DNA of 64,000 nt from assembly GCF_000820145.1 (NCBI RefSeq), contig NZ_CDBW01000016.1:310001-374000 (forward strand). The letters run 5' to 3'. The position numbers were made by a program, and so were the translations under genes. The DNA comes from Aeromonas sobria. GTDB taxonomy: Bacteria > Pseudomonadota > Gammaproteobacteria > Enterobacterales > Aeromonadaceae. Shown one piece after another: positions 9,864 to 20,979 of the stretch (its first letter is position 1; every line of letters starts with the position of its first letter). The notes beneath the pieces were generated by a model that did not search any database, was not told the DNA's origin, and worked only from the letters and a program-made list of their open reading frames with translations.

Positions 9864-9943
9864 GTGTTTGTACTGGCTACACTGAGATGAAACTCTAGGG
9901 CATAATCCGCACGACACAACCCGTCTTTAGCATCATGTAAGTG

Positions 9944-9959
9944 AGCCACTCTGGTGGCT
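9944..9959 (+). other. Small hairpin before cheY
   Basis: AGCCAC-TCTG-GTGGCT forms a 6-bp stem just upstream of the cheY ribosome-binding site in the 111-base fliA-cheY gap. It could attenuate or mark a processing point; no convincing T-tract follows, so a terminator role is weak. No clear sigma-28 or sigma-54 promoter was seen in the gap. Confidence 0.3.
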
Positions 9960-9974
9960 ATTTAGGAGGGAATT

Positions 9975-10358
9975 TTGGACAAGAACATGAAAATCCTCAT
10001 TGTTGACGATTTTTCAACGATGCGCCGGATTATCAAGAACTTGCTGCGCGACTTGGGGTTCAACAATACCCATGAAGCGGACGATGGCAATACAGCGTTG
10101 CCGATGCTGAAAAACGGTGATTTTCAGTTTGTGGTTACCGACTGGAATATGCCCGGCATGCAAGGGATTGACCTGCTTAAGGCCATTCGCGTTGATGACA
10201 AGCTCAAGCATTTGCCGGTACTGATGGTCACGGCAGAAGCCAAGCGTGAGCAGATCATCGAAGCCGCACAGGCTGGCGTCAACGGTTACATCGTCAAGCC
10301 TTTCACCGCAGCAACGCTTAAAGAAAAGCTCGATAAAATTTTTGAACGTATCGGCTAA
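9975..10358 (+). CDS. cheY: Chemotaxis response regulator CheY
   Basis: CheY-P binds FliM to change motor rotation. The 127-residue receiver domain has the acidic pair in [11 protein letters not shown], the phospho-acceptor aspartate in [12 protein letters not shown] and the lysine in [11 protein letters not shown]. The TTG start at 9975 is chosen because AGGAGGG lies 4 bases before it, and the resulting [14 protein letters not shown]-terminus matches Vibrio CheY; the ATG at 9987 is too far from the ribosome-binding site. Confidence 0.95.
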   Translation: MDKNMKILIVDDFSTMRRIIKNLLRDLGFNNTHEADDGNTALPMLKNGDFQFVVTDWNMPGMQGIDLLKAIRVDDKLKHLPVLMVTAEAKREQIIEAAQAGVNGYIVKPFTAATLKEKLDKIFERIG

Positions 10359-10370
10359 GGAGCTGCAGGG

Positions 10371-11111
10371 ATGATGGCCAAAACGAGAGCAATGATTTCG
10401 CTCGACCAGGCAAGGATGCTTGTTGCTCATTTAGAACAGGATGAATTTGAGCTGGCCGATGAACTGCTTGCCGATGTGTGTGCCCCCAACGCAGCCGATC
10501 TGTTTGACAAAGTAGGTCAGCTGACCCGACAACTACATAACTCACTGCAAGAATTTCGTCTCGACTCCCGTATTCCCGATTTGGCTACGCATGAGATTCC
10601 TGATGCGCGGGAACGCCTCAGCTACGTTATAGATATGACGGACAAGGCTGCTAACCGAACCATGGATGCAGTGGAAGCGAGTCTGCCGATAGCGGATCGC
10701 CTTAATGACAATATTCAGCTGGTGCTGCCGAACTGGAATGCGTTGATGTCCCGCGACATGAGCCTGGGACAGTTCAAATCGTTATGTCACCAACTCGATG
10801 ATTTTATTAAGGCTTCAGCCACAGATGCCGATAAATTAAGACAACTGCTGACAGAGATCCTGATGGCGCAAGATTTTCAGGATTTGACCGGTCAGATGAT
10901 CCGCAAGGTCATCAAACTGGTTCAGGAAGTTGAAACAAAATTAATTGAAATGCTGACCATGTGTGGTGAAGCCTCTGCAGAGCATTCAACTCGCAGCCTT
11001 CCTGTTAACGGGATTGAAGCAGAAGGCCCCATCATGAACCCTGAGACGCGTGCCGATGTGGTTAATGGTCAGGATGATGTGGACGATCTGCTGTCTAGCC
11101 TGGGATTCTAA
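10371..11111 (+). CDS. cheZ: CheY-P phosphatase CheZ
   Basis: CheZ dephosphorylates CheY-P. The 246-residue protein is a long helical hairpin with the catalytic segment AQDFQDLTGQMIRKV and a C-terminal CheY-binding helix, DDVDDLLSSLGF, after a flexible linker. Either of two adjacent ATGs (10371, 10374) may be used. It lies between cheY and cheA as in polar flagellar chemotaxis clusters. Confidence 0.95.
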   Translation: MMAKTRAMISLDQARMLVAHLEQDEFELADELLADVCAPNAADLFDKVGQLTRQLHNSLQEFRLDSRIPDLATHEIPDARERLSYVIDMTDKAANRTMDAVEASLPIADRLNDNIQLVLPNWNALMSRDMSLGQFKSLCHQLDDFIKASATDADKLRQLLTEILMAQDFQDLTGQMIRKVIKLVQEVETKLIEMLTMCGEASAEHSTRSLPVNGIEAEGPIMNPETRADVVNGQDDVDDLLSSLGF

Positions 11112-11122
11112 TGGAGTGACGC

Positions 11123-13300
11123 ATGGCCTTCGAAGTTGATGAAGACATACTGCAAGACTTTCTGGTCGAAGCATCCGAAATATTGGAACAGTTGTCTGAA
11201 CAACTGGTCGACTTGGAAAAGCGGCCTGATGACAAGAACCTGTTAAATGCCATCTTTCGTGGTTTCCATACCGTAAAAGGTGGCGCAGGGTTTCTGTCGT
11301 TGGGTGAACTGGTTGACGTATGCCACGGCGCGGAGAACGTGTTTGATATCTTACGCAATGGTAAACGTTCAGTCACCGCCGAGTTGATGGATGTAATCCT
11401 GCAAGCGCTGGATGCCATTAACGTCATGTTCGCCCAAGTTCAAAACCGCGAACCGCCAAGCCCCGCTTCTGCTGAAGTCCTGCATGACTTACATGAACTC
11501 TGCAAGCCGGAGGGTGAGGAGCAGTTGCTAACTGCTTCGGCGAATAATAGTTCGCCAGCCGAGAGCACTGGATCAGCGGAGATCGTCGAAGCGGCTGCCG
11601 AGCTAGAGGTGATCGCTGACCCCTTACCTGTTAATGGCGGTGGCTCTATCGATGAAATTTCAGCGGATGAATTTGAACGTCTGCTGGATGAGTTGCATGG
11701 TGCCGGAGGCGCGCCAACTCCGGTTGCTGCGGTATCGGCCCCTGTTGCCGGTGGTACCGGTGATATTACTGATGATGAGTTTGAAGCCCTCTTGGATCAG
11801 CTCCATGGTCAAGGCGCACATATTGGGGCACCAGAGGTTAATCCATTGGCATCGGTGCAAAAAGAGGTTGATGCACTAATCGATGATGATGAGTTCGAAC
11901 GTCTGCTTGATGAGTTGCATGGGCGTGGTCAGTCACCTCAAACCACAATGGCTGCTGCACAGCCTCCTGTTGCGGTCACGCCACCGGCACCACCTAAGCA
12001 GGCCGCACCTATCCCCCCTGCTGTGCCGGTCAGTAAACCGGCGCCCGTTTCCCCTGCCAAACCCGCAGAGGCACCCGTAAAAGCGCCAGCCCCGGTTGCC
12101 AAGGCCGCGCCCGCCGAAAATGCAGTACAAAGCGATACCACTGTACGTGTAGATACCAAGACCCTGGATGTCATCATGAACATGGTGGGTGAGTTGGTAC
12201 TGGTGCGTAACCGCTTGGTGAGCTTGGGGATTGCGAGTAACGATGAAGACATGTCAAAGGCGGTTGCCAATCTGGATGTGGTGACTGCTGACCTGCAAGG
12301 TGCGGTGATGAAAACCCGCATGCAGCCAATCAAGAAGGTATTTGGTCGCTTCCCGCGCGTGGTGCGCGATCTGGCGCGTACTCTCAAAAAAGATATTGAG
12401 TTGGTCATGGTCGGTGAAGAGACCGATCTGGATAAGAACCTGGTGGAAGCACTGGCAGATCCGCTTGTTCACCTGGTGCGCAACTCTTGCGACCACGGGG
12501 TCGAAATGCCGGATGTGCGCGAAAAGGCAGGTAAGCCTAGGCAGGGGACGATTACTCTGAGTGCCTCCCAGCAAGGTGATCATATTCTGCTCTGCATCGA
12601 AGATGATGGGGCGGGAATGGATCCTGAGAAGCTTAAGTCCATTGCCATCAATCGTGGTGTACTGGATGCAGATAGTGCTGCTCGGATGAGTGACAATGAT
12701 GCCTATAACCTGATTTTTGCTCCGGGTTTTTCGACAAAATCAGAAATCTCGGACATCTCCGGCCGTGGTGTCGGGATGGACGTGGTAAAAACCAGCATTG
12801 TCAGCCTCAACGGTTCGGTACATATCGATTCAACTTGGGGTAAAGGCACCCGTCTGGAGATCAAGGTACCCCTGACTCTGGCAATCCTGCCGACCCTGAT
12901 GGTTGAAGTCGGGGAGCAGACCTTTGCGTTGCCCCTTGGTTGCGTGAACGAGATTTTTCACCTGGACCTGAAAAAGGCCAACATGGTTGATGGTCAACTC
13001 ACCATCATTGTGCGTGACAAGGCGATACCGCTCTTTTATTTGCATAAATGGTTGATCCGCGGCTCCAACAAGCGCTCTCGTCAGGATACTGGCCATGTGG
13101 TGATCGTGCAGATCGGCACTCAGCAAATTGGCTTTGTAGTCGATAGCCTGATTGGCCAGGAAGAGGTAGTGATCAAGCCGCTGGATAACCTGTTGCAAGG
13201 CACGCCAGGTATGGCGGGTGCAACCATTACCAGTGATGGCGGGATTGCCCTGATTTTGGATGTGCCGAGTCTGCTCAAAGCATATGCGCGTAGACATTAA
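11123..13300 (+). CDS. cheA: Chemotaxis histidine kinase CheA
   Basis: CheA passes phosphate from receptors to CheY and CheB. The 725-residue protein has an HPt domain with the phospho-histidine in [12 protein letters not shown] (about residue 50), then a long acidic and proline/alanine-rich linker, the dimerisation domain, the ATPase domain ([29 protein letters not shown]) and a CheW-like regulatory domain. The linker holds three near-identical motifs of the form [12 protein letters not shown] at about residues 182, 217 and 255, where a P2 domain would be expected. These may be the site for ParP or another polar partner. Confidence 0.96.
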   Translation: MAFEVDEDILQDFLVEASEILEQLSEQLVDLEKRPDDKNLLNAIFRGFHTVKGGAGFLSLGELVDVCHGAENVFDILRNGKRSVTAELMDVILQALDAINVMFAQVQNREPPSPASAEVLHDLHELCKPEGEEQLLTASANNSSPAESTGSAEIVEAAAELEVIADPLPVNGGGSIDEISADEFERLLDELHGAGGAPTPVAAVSAPVAGGTGDITDDEFEALLDQLHGQGAHIGAPEVNPLASVQKEVDALIDDDEFERLLDELHGRGQSPQTTMAAAQPPVAVTPPAPPKQAAPIPPAVPVSKPAPVSPAKPAEAPVKAPAPVAKAAPAENAVQSDTTVRVDTKTLDVIMNMVGELVLVRNRLVSLGIASNDEDMSKAVANLDVVTADLQGAVMKTRMQPIKKVFGRFPRVVRDLARTLKKDIELVMVGEETDLDKNLVEALADPLVHLVRNSCDHGVEMPDVREKAGKPRQGTITLSASQQGDHILLCIEDDGAGMDPEKLKSIAINRGVLDADSAARMSDNDAYNLIFAPGFSTKSEISDISGRGVGMDVVKTSIVSLNGSVHIDSTWGKGTRLEIKVPLTLAILPTLMVEVGEQTFALPLGCVNEIFHLDLKKANMVDGQLTIIVRDKAIPLFYLHKWLIRGSNKRSRQDTGHVVIVQIGTQQIGFVVDSLIGQEEVVIKPLDNLLQGTPGMAGATITSDGGIALILDVPSLLKAYARRH

Positions 13301-13332
13301 TAGCTCAGGCCCAAGGAGTTAGAAAAATAACA

Positions 13333-14448
13333 ATGGCAGTCAAGGTATTAGTTGTCGACGACTCGAGCTTCTTTCGCCGTCGGGTAAGTGAAATCATCAA
13401 TCAGGATCCTATGCTGACGGTGATCGACACGGCCCAGAATGGACGGGAAGCGGTGGACAAGGCGATCTTGCTGCGCCCTGATGTAATCACCATGGACATT
13501 GAGATGCCCGTGATGGATGGCATCAGTGCGGTGCGGGAGATCATGGCAAAGTGTCCGACACCCATTCTGATGTTCTCCTCCCTGACCCATGAGGGGGCTA
13601 AATCGACCCTTGATGCGCTGGATGCCGGAGCTCTCGACTTTTTGCCCAAAAAGTTTGAGGACATCGCCAGAGACAAGGACGAGGCGGTCAAATTGTTGCA
13701 ACAGCGGGTGAAGGAGATCTCCCGCAAGCGCTTCTTGATGACTCCGTCTGCTCGTCCTAAAGCTCCGGAGCCTGTTGCGCGCACTCCATTAGGTAGTACC
13801 GCGCCCAGGGCTACGGAGCGTCAACCTGATTCGCTGCGCCCTGCTACCACAGCGTCATTCAAGCGCAGTGGCAAGACATACCAGCTGGTGGCGATTGGTA
13901 CTTCTACCGGTGGGCCTGTTGCACTGCAAAATGTGCTGACCAAGTTGCCTGGGGATTTCCCTCATCCGATCCTGCTTATTCAGCATATGCCCGCGACCTT
14001 TACGGCCGCGTTTGCTGCTCGGCTTAATGGTCTGTGCCAGATTGGCGTCAAGGAAGCCGAGGATGGTGATGTGCTCAAACCAGGTCATGCCTACCTGGCT
14101 CCCGGTGGCAAGCAGATGTTGCTGGAAGGGCGTGGCGCCGGTGCCCGCATCCGGATCATTGATGGCAATGATAAGGTGAACTACAAGCCTTGCGTGGATA
14201 TCACCTTTGCTTCTGCCGCCAAAACCTATGGCGATAAGGTGCTAGCCATAGTGCTGACGGGAATGGGGGCTGATGGTCGTGATGGTGCTCGACTGCTGAA
14301 AGAGCAGGGTTCTACCATCTGGGCACAGGATGAGGCTTCCTGCGTGGTGTATGGCATGCCGCAGGCTGTTGCTAAAGCGGGTATTGCCAGCGAATCACTT
14401 CCTCTGGACAAAGTGGCCCAGCGTATTCTGGTTGAGTTGGGGCGCTAA
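13333..14448 (+). CDS. cheB: Chemotaxis methylesterase CheB
   Basis: CheB demethylates and deamidates chemoreceptors when phosphorylated by CheA. The 371-residue protein joins a receiver domain ([11 protein letters not shown], phospho-Asp in [13 protein letters not shown]) through a linker to the esterase domain, with the catalytic serine in [11 protein letters not shown], histidine in [10 protein letters not shown] and aspartate in [11 protein letters not shown]. Confidence 0.97.
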   Translation: MAVKVLVVDDSSFFRRRVSEIINQDPMLTVIDTAQNGREAVDKAILLRPDVITMDIEMPVMDGISAVREIMAKCPTPILMFSSLTHEGAKSTLDALDAGALDFLPKKFEDIARDKDEAVKLLQQRVKEISRKRFLMTPSARPKAPEPVARTPLGSTAPRATERQPDSLRPATTASFKRSGKTYQLVAIGTSTGGPVALQNVLTKLPGDFPHPILLIQHMPATFTAAFAARLNGLCQIGVKEAEDGDVLKPGHAYLAPGGKQMLLEGRGAGARIRIIDGNDKVNYKPCVDITFASAAKTYGDKVLAIVLTGMGADGRDGARLLKEQGSTIWAQDEASCVVYGMPQAVAKAGIASESLPLDKVAQRILVELGR

Positions 14449-14450
14449 TC

Positions 14451-15188
14451 ATGGGGTTGCTTGGTCTGCTCCTAGCGTTGGGGGCTATGGCTATTGCCCA
14501 GATGTGGCATGGCGGCTCACTGTTGACTCTGGTGGATGGCCCTGCCTTCCTGATTGTGCTGGGCGGCACCTTCGGTGCCGTGATATTGCAGACTCCCGCC
14601 AAATATATCCTGCTTGCTCTGCGGCAACTGTTATGGATTGTTACCCCCCCGCGACAAGATCTTTCTGCTCAAGCCGAGCGGCTGCAATCCTGGGCTGTCT
14701 TCGCTCGTCAGCAGGGATTGCTGGCGCTTGAGAACCAAGCCGAGCAGGAAGAGGACAACTTTACCCGTCAGGGGCTTGGTATGATTGTTGACGGTGTATC
14801 TTCCGACGATATTCGTATGTTGCTCGAAGCAGATATCGATATTGAACAGGAGCGCAATGAGCATGCTGCCAGGGTATTCGAGTCCATGGGTGGATACAGT
14901 CCGACCATAGGGATCATCGGTGCCGTGCTGGGCTTGATCCAGGCCATGTTTCATCTGGAAGATCCTTCCGTATTAGGGGCTGGTATCGCAGTGGCATTTG
15001 TAGCAACCATTTATGGTGTGGGGTTTGCCAACCTGATCTATCTGCCCATCGCCAACCGGTTACGCGCCTTTCACTACCACTACGGACTGTTTCAGGAGAT
15101 GACTCTCGAAGGGCTGTTGGCCATCGCTCATGGGGAGAATGGTATGCAGGTTGAACGTCGGCTCAGGGCCTATCTGAAGGGAGAGTAG
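14451..15188 (+). CDS. motC: Second flagellar stator protein, MotA type (MotC-like)
   Basis: This 245-residue protein has the MotA/PomA fold: four membrane helices with a large cytoplasmic loop between helices 2 and 3, and the conserved YSPTIGIIGAVLGLIQAM region that carries the ion-channel proline. The order cheB-motC-motD-parA-parP-cheW is the same as in Pseudomonas, where MotCD is the second stator set. Ion specificity (proton or sodium) cannot be read from the sequence. It starts 2 bases after cheB. Confidence 0.85.
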   Translation: MGLLGLLLALGAMAIAQMWHGGSLLTLVDGPAFLIVLGGTFGAVILQTPAKYILLALRQLLWIVTPPRQDLSAQAERLQSWAVFARQQGLLALENQAEQEEDNFTRQGLGMIVDGVSSDDIRMLLEADIDIEQERNEHAARVFESMGGYSPTIGIIGAVLGLIQAMFHLEDPSVLGAGIAVAFVATIYGVGFANLIYLPIANRLRAFHYHYGLFQEMTLEGLLAIAHGENGMQVERRLRAYLKGE

Positions 15189-15190
15189 CC

Positions 15191-16108
15191 ATGCGCAAGC
15201 GCTATCGGTTGCACTTGCAGGGAGGTGATCATCTTGATCGCTGGTTGGTCTCCTATGCCGATTATATGACGCTGATCTTTGCTCTTTTTGTGGTGCTCTA
15301 TTCCGTTGCGCTAGTAAACAAGGACAAGTATCGTGCAGTCATTGATGGCATGAGCCAGGCATTTAATGTAATTCCCTCCCATAACGACGGTGTGTTGGAC
15401 GGCCAAGGCAATACACTGCTAAACAATGCGCTTTCTGCTGAACCTTCACTATTGGACGGGCCTACAGCGCAAGCTCCTTCACTTGCCCCTATTTCTGGTA
15501 TCCCTATTCAGCAAGATGGCACCACACTGGCCACACTCGATGTACAGTTGCAACAGAGCATGGGATCGTTGGTGGACGCAGGGATAGTCAAACTGACGCA
15601 AGATGAAAACTGGTTGACCATAGAGCTGAGTTCCGGATTGCTGTTTAGCAGTGGTAGTGCCTTCATGGGACCAAATGCCGCGCCCATCATTAATACTCTT
15701 TCAAGTATTCTAAAACCGGTCGATAACTATGTAAGAGTCAGGGGCTATACAGATAACCAACAGATTAATAATGAAATTTATCGCTCGAATTGGGTGCTTT
15801 CTGCCGCGAGAGCAGAGGCTGTGCTCAGTGGCTTGGTCACAAATGGCATTGCCCCCCAGCGGCTGGCTTTCGAGGCGTATGGTGAGTTTTCCCCCTTCGC
15901 AGACAATGGTAGCGAGCAGGGGCGGTTACAGAATCGCAAAGTGGTGGTCGCTATTTCGAAGTTTGCCTGGGTGCCCCCTGCTCCTGCCGTTGTCAGCCCG
16001 GTGGCTGCTGAGCCGGCACCAGCAGTGAACAATGCAGTGGATGTGGGAAAGATCAAGGTGATCTCCTTGCCCGGTGGTGGCATACGCATAACAACAAGGC
16101 AGGATTGA
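15191..16108 (+). CDS. motD: Second flagellar stator protein, MotB type (MotD-like)
   Basis: This 305-residue protein has one N-terminal membrane helix with the ion-carrying aspartate D24 (SYADYMTLIFALF), a plug/linker region and a C-terminal OmpA-like peptidoglycan-binding domain (VRVRGYTDNQQ through LQNRKVVVAISK). It pairs with the preceding MotA-type gene, 2 bases away. The C-terminal tail is rich in alanine, proline and valine. Confidence 0.85.
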   Translation: MRKRYRLHLQGGDHLDRWLVSYADYMTLIFALFVVLYSVALVNKDKYRAVIDGMSQAFNVIPSHNDGVLDGQGNTLLNNALSAEPSLLDGPTAQAPSLAPISGIPIQQDGTTLATLDVQLQQSMGSLVDAGIVKLTQDENWLTIELSSGLLFSSGSAFMGPNAAPIINTLSSILKPVDNYVRVRGYTDNQQINNEIYRSNWVLSAARAEAVLSGLVTNGIAPQRLAFEAYGEFSPFADNGSEQGRLQNRKVVVAISKFAWVPPAPAVVSPVAAEPAPAVNNAVDVGKIKVISLPGGGIRITTRQD

Positions 16109-16112
16109 TAAC

Positions 16113-16907
16113 GTGATTGTTTGGACGGTTGCCAACCAAAAGGGGGGAGTGGGTAAAACCACGACAGTGGTCTCGATTGCCGGGATCCTGGCCCAACGTG
16201 GCCAACGGGTGCTGTTGATAGACACTGACCCTCATGCATCCCTGACCGCTTATCTTGACTTTGATTCGGATCGGCTGGACGGCACCCTCTATGAGTTGTT
16301 TCAAGCGGTTAAACCGACCGCCGAGCTGGTCAATAAACTCACACTGAGAACCCAGTTCGAGAATATTCATCTATTACCGGCCTCAATAACCCTTGCCACG
16401 CTCGATAGAGTGATGGGTAATCGGGAGGGGATGGGACTGGTTATCAAGCGAGCGCTGCTACGGATTCAAGATCAGTACGACTATGTATTAATCGATTGCC
16501 CGCCGGTACTGGGGGTGATGATGGTCAATGCGTTGGCCGCTTGTGATCGCATTCTAGTGCCTGTCCAGACCGAATTTCTGGCTCTGAAGGGGCTGGAAAG
16601 AATGATGAAAACATTCGAGATTATGCAGCGTTCCAAGCGGGACAAGTTTCGTTATACCGTCATCCCGACCATGTTTGATAAACGAACTCGAGCCTCTCTG
16701 ATGACCTTGAAATCGATCAAGGATCAATACGGTGACTCGGTATGGAATGCAGTGATCCCGATTGATACCAAGTTTCGCGATGCCAGCTTGCTACATATTC
16801 CACCGTCCATTTACTCCCCCGGGAGCCGTGGAACTTATGCCTACGAGACACTGCTCAATTATCTCGACTCCCTCGAGCGGCAGCGAATGCATGAGGTAAT
16901 GCCATGA
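16113..16907 (+). CDS. parC: ParA-family ATPase ParC, polar placement of chemotaxis arrays
   Basis: The 264-residue product is a ParA/Soj ATPase with Walker A KGGVGKTT at the N-terminus, DTDPHASLT and VLIDCPPVLGVMMVNAL. Genes of this type between the stator or cheB genes and a CheW-like gene are known as ParC in Vibrio, where the protein recruits chemotaxis arrays to the cell pole. GTG start; overlaps the next gene by 4 bases. Confidence 0.85.
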   Translation: MIVWTVANQKGGVGKTTTVVSIAGILAQRGQRVLLIDTDPHASLTAYLDFDSDRLDGTLYELFQAVKPTAELVNKLTLRTQFENIHLLPASITLATLDRVMGNREGMGLVIKRALLRIQDQYDYVLIDCPPVLGVMMVNALAACDRILVPVQTEFLALKGLERMMKTFEIMQRSKRDKFRYTVIPTMFDKRTRASLMTLKSIKDQYGDSVWNAVIPIDTKFRDASLLHIPPSIYSPGSRGTYAYETLLNYLDSLERQRMHEVMP

Positions 16908-17770
16908 GCGATACCATTCAAGTGCGGGCGATGGATGACTATTTTCACTCCTTGCTACTCGACGAGCCGCTGGTTCTGGATGAGGTGGAGGAGGAGCCAC
17001 CGACTCCAGTACTGCAGATGCAGCGCAAGAGCATACCTGATCTGGTGGTGGCCCCCTATCTGGAGAATGACCCACGTCTTGCCCAGTTGGGGGAGTTGCT
17101 TGCACAGGTTGGGCAAGTTCAGTTCGAAAATGATCTGTTTACGCATGAGGCCACAGTTACAGCTCCGCTAGAGATAGTGGCCGAAGAGTCATTGTTACCG
17201 GTAGAACAGGAATGGCCTGCAGAGATCATTTCTCCTGCGGTCGTGGAACCACATGCAACTATCCTGACCGAGACCGCGCTGGAGGTAGCTCCGATAGAAG
17301 CTAGCGCTCCGGTTGTCTGGGAGAATATCGATACCGGCAAAGAGTTTCAGGCGCTATTTTTTGAAGTCGCTGGCGTTACTTTCGCTGTTCCTCTGACCGA
17401 ACTTGGCGGGATCCATCAGTTGGGCGAGATCACCTCCCTCTTCGGCCAACCAGCTTGGTATAAGGGGCTCATGACTTCCCGCGAGCAGAAGATGAATGTG
17501 GTAGATACAGCCCAGTGGGTCATGCCTGGCCAGCACCTGGAGATGGATAGTTACAAATATCTGATTATGCTCGGTGAATCCCCTTGGGGATTAGCCTGCC
17601 ATCATCTTAAAGGAACCGAATTATTACACAGAGACCAGGTGAAGTGGCGACATCAGGAGGGTAAGCGCCCCTGGTTGGCTGGCATGGTCAAAGAAAAAAT
17701 GTGCGCCCTGCTGCATGTTCGTGAACTGCTCTTGTTATTGGAGCGTGGGGTTAACATAGAAGGTCGCTGA
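16904..17770 (+). CDS. parP: CheW-like array-positioning protein ParP
   Basis: The 288-residue protein has a poorly conserved acidic, proline/valine-rich N-terminal half and a C-terminal CheW-like domain (about residues 145-280; FFEVAGVTFAVPLTELGGI). This matches ParP, which links ParC to CheA through its CheW-like AIF domain. Position directly after parC and before cheW supports the call. Confidence 0.82.
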   Translation: MSDTIQVRAMDDYFHSLLLDEPLVLDEVEEEPPTPVLQMQRKSIPDLVVAPYLENDPRLAQLGELLAQVGQVQFENDLFTHEATVTAPLEIVAEESLLPVEQEWPAEIISPAVVEPHATILTETALEVAPIEASAPVVWENIDTGKEFQALFFEVAGVTFAVPLTELGGIHQLGEITSLFGQPAWYKGLMTSREQKMNVVDTAQWVMPGQHLEMDSYKYLIMLGESPWGLACHHLKGTELLHRDQVKWRHQEGKRPWLAGMVKEKMCALLHVRELLLLLERGVNIEGR

Positions 17771-17839
17771 TAACTTCTGCAATCGAGCTGTTTTATTGCT
17801 AGTTTTAGCAGTAGACATTTTCATAAAAGGAATAAAAAC

Positions 17840-18328
17840 ATGACAGGAAAGCGCAATATCGCACAGAATCTGGCCGAAGATGAAGTGCTGCAATGGGTAA
17901 CCTTTCAACTGGAAAACGAAACCTATGGCATCAATGTGATGCAGGTTCAAGAAGTGTTGCGCTACACCGAAATCGCGCCTGTTCCTGGTGCGCCTGAGTA
18001 TGTGCTAGGGATCATCAACCTGCGTGGCAATGTGGTGACTGTCATCGATACGCGCTCCCGTTTTGGCTTGCCATCCGGTGATGTCAGTGAAAACTCTCGC
18101 ATTGTGATCATCGAGGCCGAAAAGCAGGTCATCGGCATCATGGTGGACAGTGTGGCGGAAGTTGTTTATCTGCGTTCCTCCGAAATTGATGCAGCACCCG
18201 CTGTCGGGACCGAGGAGAGCGCCAAGTTCATTCAGGGGGTCAGTAACCGTGATGGACAACTGTTGATCCTGGTTGACTTGAACAAGCTGCTCTCTGATGA
18301 AGAGTGGGAAGATATCGGTTCCCTCTGA
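17840..18328 (+). CDS. cheW: Chemotaxis coupling protein CheW
   Basis: CheW couples chemoreceptors to CheA. The 162-residue protein is a single CheW domain with the characteristic YGINVMQVQEVLRYTEIAPVPGAPEYVLGIINLRG-type core (seen at about residues 29-62) and VDSVAEVVYL. An AAAAGGAAT ribosome-binding site precedes the ATG. Confidence 0.96.
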   Translation: MTGKRNIAQNLAEDEVLQWVTFQLENETYGINVMQVQEVLRYTEIAPVPGAPEYVLGIINLRGNVVTVIDTRSRFGLPSGDVSENSRIVIIEAEKQVIGIMVDSVAEVVYLRSSEIDAAPAVGTEESAKFIQGVSNRDGQLLILVDLNKLLSDEEWEDIGSL

Positions 18329-18344
18329 TGAATAAGGTGATGTT

Positions 18345-18734
18345 TTGATAATCGAGATAGTTGCCTTGGGGTTGTCCCTGATTGCCTTGTTGTTTGCTTT
18401 TTATATCTGGTTCCAAAGCAAGCGTAGCAAACAGGAGTCCGAGGCGAGCGTGATAACCCTGCAGGGTCAACTGGAGAGCTTGCGCAAGCAGATGATGGAG
18501 CTTCATACCGGGGCGATAGGCATGGGGCAGCGCTTGCAGTCAGTAGAAGGGACAATGCAGCAGGTCAATGATCGTCAGCAAGAGCTGACAATGCAAGATC
18601 CCGAACGACGGCTTTACAGTCGCGCAGCCAAGATGGTCGAACTGGGCGCTGATCTGGATGAGGTCATGAGTGAATGCGAGTTGCCAAAGGCAGAAGCAGA
18701 GCTCTTGATATCGTTGCGCAAAGGTCGCTCTTGA
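18345..18734 (+). CDS. DUF2802 family protein downstream of cheW
   Basis: The 129-residue product has one N-terminal membrane helix (IIEIVALGLSLIALLFAFYI), a coiled-coil middle and a C-terminal helix-turn-helix-like segment (LDEVMSECELPKAEAELLISL) typical of DUF2802. The same family follows cheW in Pseudomonas and Vibrio. The TTG start at 18345 follows AAGGTG; the nearby ATG at 18340 reads into a stop. The function is unknown. Confidence 0.8.
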   Translation: MIIEIVALGLSLIALLFAFYIWFQSKRSKQESEASVITLQGQLESLRKQMMELHTGAIGMGQRLQSVEGTMQQVNDRQQELTMQDPERRLYSRAAKMVELGADLDEVMSECELPKAEAELLISLRKGRS

Positions 18735-18737
18735 GAA

Positions 18738-18770
18738 TTCAGGAAGGCAATGGCCTTCCTGAACTTTATT
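18738..18770 (+). terminator. Terminator after the chemotaxis operon
   Basis: A perfect 11-bp stem, TTCAGGAAGGC-AATG-GCCTTCCTGAA, begins 4 bases after the DUF2802 stop and is followed by CTTTATTT. Confidence 0.75.
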
Positions 18771-18911
18771 TGGCCGGTTGTGTCACATTTATGTGTAGAA
18801 ACTTGCAGAGATATTGATGCAGTCCCTGTTGTGGCGCTGTTGTGGTATGGCTAATGTGGCTAACAGGTTAGCCGAATTTTTCTCATGCTGTATGGTGCAA
18901 CATCAGAATAT

Positions 18912-18937
18912 AAAAAAGCGCCCTCAGGCGCTTTTTT
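18912..18937 (-). terminator. Terminator of rimO (symmetric)
   Basis: AAAAAAGCGCC-CTCA-GGCGCTTTTTT is symmetric and can work in both directions; it lies 16 bases beyond the rimO stop. Confidence 0.85.
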
Positions 18938-18952
18938 GATATTTCCAGTGGC

Positions 18953-20380
<1,428 letters not shown>

Positions 20381-20979
20381 AGGGGGCGCAGGTCACATCT
20401 GTAAAAAAGATGTCGGATTATACCTGATGAGCAGGAAAGAGGAAGAACATGGCTGGGTGTTTTTTAATCTACCTGTCCAGTGACTCATGGGTATTTCTAA
20501 TATTGGTATGGGGTGCGTTGGGGGGAGGTTGGTGAGTGCCTGATGAACCAGACTGAAAACTCACCACAATGTTGCCTTGTTCTGGCCTGCATTATACGCG
20601 TCAACCATAAACAAATGAGCCTATCCGCTAACCGCAGAGTGGGGCTTGTACAACACTCACTCTCTATCATCTTGGTACCCACGAATCACCTGGATGGCAC
20701 TAAGAACGACTCACTATACAAAGAGAACTCAGCTCAGGGATGACACCTGCACTCTCATCAGCTATTGCCATCCCCATATCGCTATTTACTGACTTGCCCC
20801 TGTGGCCCGACAAACAACCGAGGTGTCAACCTCTTGGAATTAGCTCAGAATCACAAAATCAAAACAATGTTTCATTTTTAAATTGATGGCGTTTCCTTTT
20901 ATTGGTATCGTGCGTTCCACAAAGTAAAGCGTAAGTACGCAGTCATTGATGCCGTAAAGGCCCTGAATTGAGGTTCATT
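20381..20979. other. Long intergenic region between rimO and kduI
   Basis: About 600 bases between divergent genes. It must hold both promoters. The only clear element is a KdgR-like box near 20856-20880. A 76-codon frame at 20513-20743 was not accepted as a gene. No RNA gene was recognised. Confidence 0.5.
20856..20880 (+). promoter_or_regulatory. KdgR-like operator before kduI
   Basis: The segment contains AAAACAATGTTTCATTTTT, close to the KdgR consensus AATGAAACATTGTTTCATT, about 100 bases upstream of kduI. The right half-site (TTTCATT) is perfect and the left half is degenerate. Confidence 0.5.

Noticed and set aside
17754..17790. Possible sigma-28 promoter (GCTGATAA) before cheW
   Set aside because: The -10-like box has no matching -35 TAAA at the right distance.
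20513..20743. 76-codon frame in the rimO-kduI gap
   Set aside because: No ribosome-binding site, no recognisable domain, odd composition; likely chance in a long intergenic region.
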